Positions 58,498 to 64,000 of a DNA stretch of 64,000 nt are shown here, one piece after another; position 1 is the stretch's first letter; each line of letters begins with the position of its first letter. The stretch covers positions 124,001 to 188,000 of the forward strand of contig NZ_CP108007.1 of the NCBI RefSeq assembly GCF_036127095.1, given 5' to 3'. This stretch comes from Streptomyces sp. NBC_00335. Its GTDB lineage: Bacteria; Actinomycetota; Actinomycetes; Streptomycetales; Streptomycetaceae. Below the pieces are notes generated by a model, which did no database searches, had not been told where the DNA came from, and worked only from the letters and a program-made list of their open reading frames with translations. A program made the translations under genes and the position numbers.

Positions 58498-58534
58498 ACG
58501 GCCCGGCCCTGGAAGACTCCCGGGGCCGGGCCGT
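58498..58534. terminator. Hairpin terminator between HxlR and methyltransferase genes
   Basis: Perfect 12-bp G/C-rich stem (58498-58509 with 58523-58534) between convergent stops at 58437 and 58613. Confidence 0.75.
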
Positions 58535-58612
58535 CACCGCATCCGATGCGTCGTCAGGCGGCGCGTCGCCGACGGTGGATCGTCAGGCGGCGGATCGTCA
58601 GGCGGGCGATCG

Positions 58613-59356
58613 TCACGCGCGGCAGCGCAGCATCTCCAGCGGCGGGTTCTCGGCGAGGTCGGCCCAGTGCTCCGCACCGAACTCCTGCACGCCGGCCTCC
58701 GACACCGTCACCGGGGTCCAGGTCAGCTCGCTGAAACCGGCCGCCTTCAGGCAGCTCTCGTACACCTCGCGGCGCGGGAAGTGGGCGACGAAGGAGACCG
58801 GCGGGTCGAGCAGCGCCGTGGTCCGCACTTTGAAGCCGACCTCGACCTCCTCGCCGGTGAGCTCCGTGCGGAAGCCGTACTTCTCCGGGGTCGGCCCGTC
58901 GAAGCGGTAGTCGGGCGACTGGTTGATCAGGAAGAGCTCGGCGCCGGGCTTCAGGCTCCGGTGGATGTTGCGGCACATCCGCTCGGTGGTGGCGATGTCC
59001 GAGGAGTAGTTGAGGAGCTGGACGGCCAGCCCGATGTCGAAGGGTTCCTCGAAGGACCGCAGCTCGGCCGCGTCGCCCACCTCGTAGCGCACGCCCAGGG
59101 GATCGCGCTCCTCGATCGCCTGCGCCACGGCGACCATCTCGCCGGAGATGTCGATGCCGAGGACGTCGGCCGCGCCGCGCCGCTTGAACTCCCGGCTGTA
59201 GAAGCCGGTGCCGGATGCCAGGTCGAGCACCGACTTGCCCGTCACGTCCCCGACCAGGGCCAGGAATCCGGGCACGATGGCCCACTGCTCCAGCGGAAGG
59301 GCCTTGAACCCCTCGTACGCCTCACCGATCTCGTCGTACTGCTCCTGTGCACTCAT
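58613..59356 (-). CDS. Class I SAM-dependent methyltransferase
   Basis: 247 residues. SAM-binding motif I VLDLASGTGFYSREF (residues 42-56), motif II GIDISGEMV, GDAAEL and LAVQLLNYSS, then LKPGAELFLINQ. A general small-molecule methyltransferase without a narrower family signature; N-terminal YDEIGEAYEGFK is typical of polyketide/antibiotic tailoring or ubiE-like enzymes. Single gene between two terminators. It may belong to the monooxygenase/PKS set to its right. Confidence 0.8.
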   Translation of the reverse strand: MSAQEQYDEIGEAYEGFKALPLEQWAIVPGFLALVGDVTGKSVLDLASGTGFYSREFKRRGAADVLGIDISGEMVAVAQAIEERDPLGVRYEVGDAAELRSFEEPFDIGLAVQLLNYSSDIATTERMCRNIHRSLKPGAELFLINQSPDYRFDGPTPEKYGFRTELTGEEVEVGFKVRTTALLDPPVSFVAHFPRREVYESCLKAAGFSELTWTPVTVSEAGVQEFGAEHWADLAENPPLEMLRCRA

Positions 59357-59546
59357 CGTGCCGTCCTCCCCGTTCGTGATTCACCGTGCGAGAGGGCCCG
59401 ACCCCGCCCGTGAACACGACGGATCGAGCCCTCCGACCGGCAGTCTCTCCCAAACCGACGAGCCATCAGCCTTGGCGAAAACCACGAAAACCGGTCACCC
59501 CTCCCGGCCTCCCGCACAGCCGCATCCCGGCGGTGGGGGCGCATGC

Positions 59547-59580
59547 CGAAGGGGACCCGCCGGGTGGCGGGTCCCCTTCG
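59547..59580. terminator. Hairpin terminator downstream of DUF1772
   Basis: Perfect 15-bp stem (59547-59561 with 59566-59580) and 4-base loop. It ends the DUF1772 transcript (stop 59625). The 59357-59546 stretch before the methyltransferase start contains no gene I can support. Confidence 0.85.
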
Positions 59581-59624
59581 AAGCCCCGGCGCGTGGGTTC
59601 CCGGGGAGTTGCGGGGGTCTCGGC

Positions 59625-60098
59625 TCAGGAGGCCACGAGCGCGACGCACATCCCGCCGAGCGCCACCGCCTGGAGCAGGACCCGGACGTTGATGACGCTG
59701 TCCCAGGTGCGCTGCAGGCCACGGGCGTCGGGCGCGACGCGGCAGTCCAGCGCCGCTCCGGTCAGCTCCTTGTTCACGGGCGCGCTCACCTTGTTGTAGA
59801 TGACCAGCCACACCACGAGGGCCAGGGCGGCCACGCCCGAGGCCACGGACGGCGTGGTCTTGCCCTCGAATCCGGCCACGGCGGCGGTGCCGACCGTGGC
59901 GACCAGGCCGAAGACGCCCGGTATGGGCATCCGGCTGTCGCCGAAGCGGTGGATCTGGCCCATGGCGCTGGTCAGGGCCGCGTCGTCGACGTGGGCCATG
60001 GCGGGCCGCTGGACGAGTGCCGAGAAGACGTCGGTGCCGTAGACCACCGCGTTCGCCATGGTGGCCACCACGGCCAGCGTGAGCAGGAGCGCTTCCAT
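59625..60098 (-). CDS. DUF1772 membrane protein (anthrone oxygenase-like)
   Basis: 157 residues from ATG 60098 (GAGGTGG upstream). Four hydrophobic helices (about 2-22, 55-75, 82-102 and 135-156) with the family segments YGTDVFSALVQRPAM and YNKVSAPVNKEL. DUF1772 includes the cofactor-free anthrone oxygenases of fungal and bacterial polyketide routes; many Streptomyces members stand alone. Divergent from the FAD monooxygenase, which suggests a shared regulator. Confidence 0.75.
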   Translation of the reverse strand: MEALLLTLAVVATMANAVVYGTDVFSALVQRPAMAHVDDAALTSAMGQIHRFGDSRMPIPGVFGLVATVGTAAVAGFEGKTTPSVASGVAALALVVWLVIYNKVSAPVNKELTGAALDCRVAPDARGLQRTWDSVINVRVLLQAVALGGMCVALVAS

Positions 60099-60199
60099 CA
60101 CAACCACCTCTGTCGTTCTGCCGGTTGCCGCGTGGCCGTCGCGCCACGGGGATATAGCGATGCTAGATGTCCTGCCGACACTATCAACATCGGCGCTCG

Positions 60200-60216
60200 C
60201 AATGCTAGCGTTGACA
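60200..60216 (+). promoter_or_regulatory. Operator/promoter before the FAD monooxygenase
   Basis: CAATGCTAGCGTTG (60200-60213), a near-palindrome around GCTAGC, overlaps a consensus -35 TTGACA (60211-60216). A second ATGCTAG copy stands 42 bp upstream (60160). Typical of a repressor site controlling the divergent DUF1772 and monooxygenase genes; no regulator gene is adjacent. A clear -10 was not found. Confidence 0.55.
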
Positions 60217-60294
60217 ACTACCGGAGTCCGTCAGGGATCTCGTACCCGATGGGAGCGGCCTGGCCGCCCGGACAGCCACGGAGGAGAGCTAGAG

Positions 60295-61539
60295 ATGGCC
60301 ATAGGACGACGTCCCCGTCGCGTACTCATCGCCGGCGGAGGGATCGGCGGCCTCGCCGCGGCCCTCGCACTCCAGCGGGGGGGCTTCGAGGTCGTCGTCT
60401 TCGAGCGCGCCGAGGAGCTGCGCGACGGCGGCGCGGGACTGCACATCTGGACCAACGGCGTGCTCGCGCTGGACTACCTGGGCCTGGCCGAGAAGGTCCT
60501 GGAGATCGCCCCGGCCCAGGAGACGGCGCACTTCAGCACCTGGCGCGGCGAAGTGCTCGGCGCCTGGCCGATAGGCGACTTCGTCACCCGCTACGGACAG
60601 CCCACCATCGCCGTCGAACGCTCCGTGCTGCACGGCATCCTGCGCGACGCGCTTGAGGGCCCGGTCGTGCGTACGGGCGCCCAGGTGACCGGCTTCGACC
60701 AGGACGCCGAGGGCGTCACGGTCCGCTTCGCCGACGGTGGCAGCGAGCGCGGCGACCTGCTGATCGGGGCCGACGGCATCCACGGCGCCGTGCGCGACGC
60801 CATGTTCGGGCCCGCCAAGAACCGTTTCAGCGGCTACATCGCCTGGCGCGGCCGGGCCCCGATGGAGCACGCCGACATCCCGGCCGGCACCTTCAACGCC
60901 ATGTTCGGGCCGGGCACCCGGTTCACCTACTACGACGTCGCCCCCGGCCTGGTGCACTGGATGAGCGTGGCCAACGGGGCGCCCGGCGGGCGCGACGAGC
61001 CCGGCGTACGGGACATGCTGCTGCGCCGCCACGCGGGCTGGGGCGGACCGGTCTCGGACATCCTGCGCGCCACCCCCGAGGAATGGATCCTGCGCGGAGA
61101 CGTCGAGGGCCGCAAGCCCGAACGCCACTGGGGCAAGGGCCGCGTCACCCTGCTCGGAGACGCCGCGCACCCCATCACCTTCAACATCGGCCAGGGCGCC
61201 TGCCAGGCCCTGGAAGACGCCCTGGTCCTGGCCGAGCACCTGGAGCGGGCGGGCAGCGACCCGGTCTCCGCGCTCCGCTCCTACGAGTCCGAGCGCCGCG
61301 AGCGCACCGCGCCCCTGCAGCGCATCGCCTGGCGCATCGGGCAGATGGGCTCGGTGGAGAACCCGCTCCTGATCAAGGCGCGGGAGGCCTTCATGCGCAA
61401 GAACTGGAACACCAAGGCCTTCGGCGCGGCCGAGAAGGGGCAGGTCGCCTACGGCACCCGCTGGGCCAAGGCCCCCGCGCGGGCGCTCGCGCACCCCGCC
61501 GCCCGGACTGCCGCCGCGCCCGGCGCCGCAGCCGAGTGA
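60295..61539 (+). CDS. FAD-dependent aromatic monooxygenase
   Basis: 414 residues. PHBH-type flavoprotein: GGGIGGLAAALALQRGGFEVVVFERAEE (residues 13-40, FAD dinucleotide fold), central DLLIGADGIHGAVRD (the DG motif) and VTLLGDAAHPITFNIGQGACQALEDALVL (second FAD motif). It hydroxylates aromatic or polyene substrates using NAD(P)H and O2. GGAGGAG before the ATG. 131 bp upstream of the malonyl transacylase and possibly in the same unit. Confidence 0.85.
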   Translation: MAIGRRPRRVLIAGGGIGGLAAALALQRGGFEVVVFERAEELRDGGAGLHIWTNGVLALDYLGLAEKVLEIAPAQETAHFSTWRGEVLGAWPIGDFVTRYGQPTIAVERSVLHGILRDALEGPVVRTGAQVTGFDQDAEGVTVRFADGGSERGDLLIGADGIHGAVRDAMFGPAKNRFSGYIAWRGRAPMEHADIPAGTFNAMFGPGTRFTYYDVAPGLVHWMSVANGAPGGRDEPGVRDMLLRRHAGWGGPVSDILRATPEEWILRGDVEGRKPERHWGKGRVTLLGDAAHPITFNIGQGACQALEDALVLAEHLERAGSDPVSALRSYESERRERTAPLQRIAWRIGQMGSVENPLLIKAREAFMRKNWNTKAFGAAEKGQVAYGTRWAKAPARALAHPAARTAAAPGAAAE

Positions 61540-61670
61540 GTCGAGGCGCATTCGAGGAATGCGCCAGAACGTGATGCCAGATTTCACGGGGTCGAGAACC
61601 AGCCGTCTGTGTGCGACGGACCGACGGCTCGACGACCTGTCACCCACAACTCAGTGAGGTAGGAACGGGG

Positions 61671-62642
61671 ATGATCGACAATCTCTTCACGATGTTTCCC
61701 GGTCAGGGCTCGCAGCGCGCGGGCATGGCCGGACACCTCCTCCGCGAACACCCCCGCACGGTCGGACGCGTGCTGGCCCAGGCGGAGGAGGCCACGGGAC
61801 TCCCCCTGACGCACCTGTGCACCACGGCCCCCGAGGCGGACCTCGCACCGACCGAGATCGCCCAGCCCGCCATCGTCGCCACCAGCCTCGCGGTGTACGA
61901 GGTACTGCGCGAGGAGACCGGTTTCAGGCCCGGCGCGGTCGCCGGGCACAGCCTGGGCGAGTACACGGCGCTGATCGCCGCCGGCGTCCTCGAAGCGGGC
62001 GACGCGCTGCGCCTCGTACGCCGTCGCGGCGAGCTCATGGCGGGCGTCTCGCGCCGGGTGTCCGGGGCCATGACGGCGGTCATGGGGCTGGCTCCCGAGC
62101 GGATCGAGCAGCTCTGCGCGGCCGCCGCACCGCTCGGCGTGGTGGAGGTCGCCAACTACAACGAGGCCGGTCAGACGGTGATCTCCGGCCAGAGCGGGGC
62201 GGTCGCCGAGGTGGGCCGGCTCGCGCTGGAGGCGGGCGCCGAGCGGGCCGTGCCGCTGAAGGTCTCCGCGCCCTTCCACTGTTCGCTGATGAGCGCGGTC
62301 GAGGCCGAGTTCACCGCCGAACTGGAGCGCACCGCCTTCTCCGCGCCCCACCTGACCGTCATCAGCTCGGTGACCGGGGGCCCGGTGCGGGACGGGGCGC
62401 ACGCCCGCGACCTGCTCCGGCGCCAGCTCGCCGGCCCGGTGCGCTGGGTCGACGTACTGGAATCCGCCTCGGCGCACGGCGTGGACGGCTATCTGGAGGT
62501 CGGCCCCGGCCGCGTCCTCAGCGGCTTCGCCAACCGCTCCGTACCCGGCGCCCTGGTGCGCAGCACCAACGACGAGCGCCGCATCGCCACGCTCCTGCGC
62601 GACCTGCGCCCGCAGCCCGTCGTCGGCGCGGCCGCCGCGTAG
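61671..62642 (+). CDS. Malonyl-CoA:ACP transacylase (FabD-like)
   Basis: 323 residues. FPGQGSQ, catalytic Ser in GHSLGEYTAL (residues 100-109), active-site His in APFHCSLM and GYLEVGPGRVLSGF near the C-terminus. Standard MCAT/acyltransferase loading malonyl groups on the ACP encoded 106 bp downstream. The gene order FabD-ACP-SDR resembles a fatty-acid or dissociated polyketide set, without the KAS III gene usual in the housekeeping operon. Confidence 0.9.
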   Translation: MIDNLFTMFPGQGSQRAGMAGHLLREHPRTVGRVLAQAEEATGLPLTHLCTTAPEADLAPTEIAQPAIVATSLAVYEVLREETGFRPGAVAGHSLGEYTALIAAGVLEAGDALRLVRRRGELMAGVSRRVSGAMTAVMGLAPERIEQLCAAAAPLGVVEVANYNEAGQTVISGQSGAVAEVGRLALEAGAERAVPLKVSAPFHCSLMSAVEAEFTAELERTAFSAPHLTVISSVTGGPVRDGAHARDLLRRQLAGPVRWVDVLESASAHGVDGYLEVGPGRVLSGFANRSVPGALVRSTNDERRIATLLRDLRPQPVVGAAAA

Positions 62643-62748
62643 CCGCGTACCCGTGGTGGGCGCGTACGCCCGCCCCCGTCTCCGTCCCCTCCTCTTCCTC
62701 CCTCTCTTTCGTCCCCTTCGCGAAAATCCCCTTGAAAGGCAGCAAACG

Positions 62749-63168
62749 GTGCCCGAAACCCTGACCACCCTGTCGACCGACTACCTCCCCGCGGTCCAGG
62801 CCGCCATAGCCGACGCCCTCGGCATCGACGAGGCCGAGGCCGTTCCCGACGCGACCCTCCTCGGGGCGCTGGGTGCCGAGTCCATCGACCTGCTCGACAT
62901 CCTCTTCCGGCTGGAGCGCGCCACCAAGGTGAAGATCACCGTGGCCGACATCGCCAACCTGCTCCAGGGCGGCATCCCGGACGAGGAGTTCGGCGACGAG
63001 AACGAGGTCGTCAACGACACCGGCCTGACCCACCTGGAGAAGGTCCTGCCGCAGTTCGACCGCAACCAGCTCGCGGAGCCGCTGACCGCCGAGGGGGTCC
63101 TCGGCCTGTTCACCGTGCAGAACCTCACCGATCTGCTGACCGAGCGCGCCCACGCGGCCGCCGCCTGA
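62749..63168 (+). CDS. Long acyl carrier protein
   Basis: 139 residues. ACP fold with LLGALGAESIDLLDILFRLE, Ser45 as attachment site (Glu replaces Asp before it). The second half (about 90-139; HLEKVLPQFDRNQLAEPLTAEGVLGLFTVQNLTDLLTERA) is longer than a normal ACP and contains extra helices. GTG start with AAAGG. Similar long ACPs occur in highly reducing type II polyketide sets. Followed by an 18-bp hairpin and then an SDR gene. Confidence 0.8.
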   Translation: MPETLTTLSTDYLPAVQAAIADALGIDEAEAVPDATLLGALGAESIDLLDILFRLERATKVKITVADIANLLQGGIPDEEFGDENEVVNDTGLTHLEKVLPQFDRNQLAEPLTAEGVLGLFTVQNLTDLLTERAHAAAA

Positions 63169-63176
63169 CATGCCGT

Positions 63177-63221
63177 CCCGCATCCGCCCGGCCCCCCACC
63201 GCAGGGCCGGGCGGATGCGGG
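63177..63221. terminator. Strong hairpin between ACP and SDR genes
   Basis: Perfect 18-bp stem (63177-63194 with 63204-63221) and 9-base loop. It may end the FabD-ACP transcript or attenuate read-through into the SDR at 63300. Confidence 0.8.
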
Positions 63222-63299
63222 TGGCGCCGGGGCCCGTAGGGCGCCCGTCGGCCGCAGCAGCCAGGACGCCCACCTCGTAGCAGAAACGGGAAGAGACAG

Positions 63300-64000
63300 A
63301 TGAAGCTGAAGGACCGCACCGCCCTGGTCACCGGCGCCTCGCGGGGCATCGGCCGGGCCATCGCCCTGGCCCTGGCCGAACAAGGGGCGGCTGTCGCAGT
63401 CAACTACCGCTCGCGCCGGGAAGACGCCCTGGCGGTCGTCAAGGAGATCGAGGCGGCGGGCGGCCGGGCCGTGGCGATCGGCGCCGACGTCTCCGACCCC
63501 GCCGAGGCCGCGGAACTGGTCGCCGAGGCGATCCGTCAGCTGGGCTCCCTGAACGTGCTGGTCAACAACGCGGGCACCAGCGACGACGGCCTGATCTACG
63601 ATTCCGCGCCGGACGCCTGGCTGAACGTCATGAAGGTCAACTTCGGCGGGGCGTACCACTGCACGCACGCCGTCATGGAGCACTTCATGGCCCAGGGCGA
63701 CGCCACCGTCGTCAACATCTCCTCCGCCATGGGCGAGCGCGGCTGGATCGGCCAGTCCAACTACTCCGCCTCCAAGGGCGCCCTGAACTCCTTCACCCGC
63801 TCCGCCGCGATCGAGCTCGCCCGGTTCGGCGTACGGGTCAACGCGGTCCTCGCGGGCTTCACCCCGACCGAACTGGTGGGCGAGGTGCTCCAGCGCGACG
63901 GGGGCAAGAGCATCAAGCGGCAGATCCCCCTGCGCCGCTTCGCCACCGTCGAGCAGGTCGCCGCGGCCGCCGTGTTCCTGGCCGGCCCGGACTCCGGCTA
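63300..64000 (+). CDS. SDR/FabG-like ketoreductase, cut by the window end
   Basis: The 5' 233 codons of a FabG-type SDR. LVTGASRGIGRAIALAL (NADPH site), NNAG, catalytic Ser in NISSAMG and YSASKG (Tyr-Lys) are present. Likely 3-oxoacyl-ACP reductase acting on the preceding ACP, with the tail in the next sequence. GAAACGGGAAGAGACAG precedes the ATG. Confidence 0.85.
   Translation, partial: MKLKDRTALVTGASRGIGRAIALALAEQGAAVAVNYRSRREDALAVVKEIEAAGGRAVAIGADVSDPAEAAELVAEAIRQLGSLNVLVNNAGTSDDGLIYDSAPDAWLNVMKVNFGGAYHCTHAVMEHFMAQGDATVVNISSAMGERGWIGQSNYSASKGALNSFTRSAAIELARFGVRVNAVLAGFTPTELVGEVLQRDGGKSIKRQIPLRRFATVEQVAAAAVFLAGPDSG

Noticed and set aside
1..64000. Mobile element or recent island boundaries (transposase, integrase, att repeats)
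   Set aside because: No transposase, integrase or tRNA-linked direct repeat could be found; base use is even across the window apart from short AT-rich control regions.

Overview
The window is chromosomal DNA of a high-GC actinomycete, almost certainly Streptomyces. Third codon positions are nearly all G/C, GTG and TTG starts and 4-base ATGA/GTGA overlaps are frequent, rare TTA (bldA) codons are present, and SARP, HxlR, GbsR/MarR and DUF4097 genes are typical of the genus. No rRNA, tRNA, CRISPR array, transposase or integrase was recognised.

Left region (1-19 kb) is mixed. It holds a minus-strand copper-handling block (ROK kinase, anchored secreted protein, a very large multicopper oxidase, CopC-CopD fusion). 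A plus-strand pair follows: a stand-alone thiopeptide-type SpaB_C protein and an extra 3-dehydroquinate-synthase-like cyclase. The rest is a YcnI-type copper protein, a SigR-like ECF sigma factor, a trypsin-like protease with a repeat domain, an AAC(3)-family acetyltransferase, a serine hydrolase divergent from a MerR regulator, a GNAT acetyltransferase and a molybdopterin oxidoreductase.

The centre (about 21.4-54.4 kb) looks like one unusual natural-product locus, or two interleaved ones. Part A is lipid/polyketide-like. It has FabG and FabI paralogues, then a long translationally coupled minus-strand operon reading 34.3 to 23.6 kb: two ACPs, KS, a short KS-like chain-length-factor protein, KS, a V4R/ATC-hydrolase-like protein, AMP-ligase, transglutaminase-like protein, AurF-type diiron oxygenase, carrier protein, a class-II aaRS-like amino acid:carrier protein ligase, a PPTase and a metallo-beta-lactamase-fold protein. 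Next to it lie a second PPTase, a second AMP-ligase and a PabAB-type aminodeoxychorismate synthase with an ADC-lyase-like enzyme, so 4-aminobenzoate is the likely starter. Part B is a RiPP system. A 90-residue precursor with a CxxCxxC core is translationally coupled to a fused azoline-forming cyclodehydratase, and further on there is a separate YcaO-TfuA (thioamidation-type) pair. Two two-component systems, a SARP and a tandem ABM-fold protein sit among these genes. Acyl-CoA carboxylase beta and epsilon subunits, a third PPTase, another ACP and a 55-residue ORF close the region. Physical interleaving suggests, but does not prove, a peptide-polyketide hybrid made from PABA and an aminoacyl unit.

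Regulation appears layered. Four TTA codons fall in the cyclodehydratase, both response regulators and one histidine kinase. Three perfect-period 11-bp direct repeats, in the style of SARP sites, precede the YcaO-TfuA genes.

Right region (54.6-64 kb) has a GbsR/MarR-DUF4097 pair, DUF4267, a quinone oxidoreductase/HxlR pair, a methyltransferase and DUF1772. It ends with an FAD monooxygenase, malonyl transacylase, ACP and SDR that run off the window edge and look like the start of another type II fatty-acid/polyketide set.
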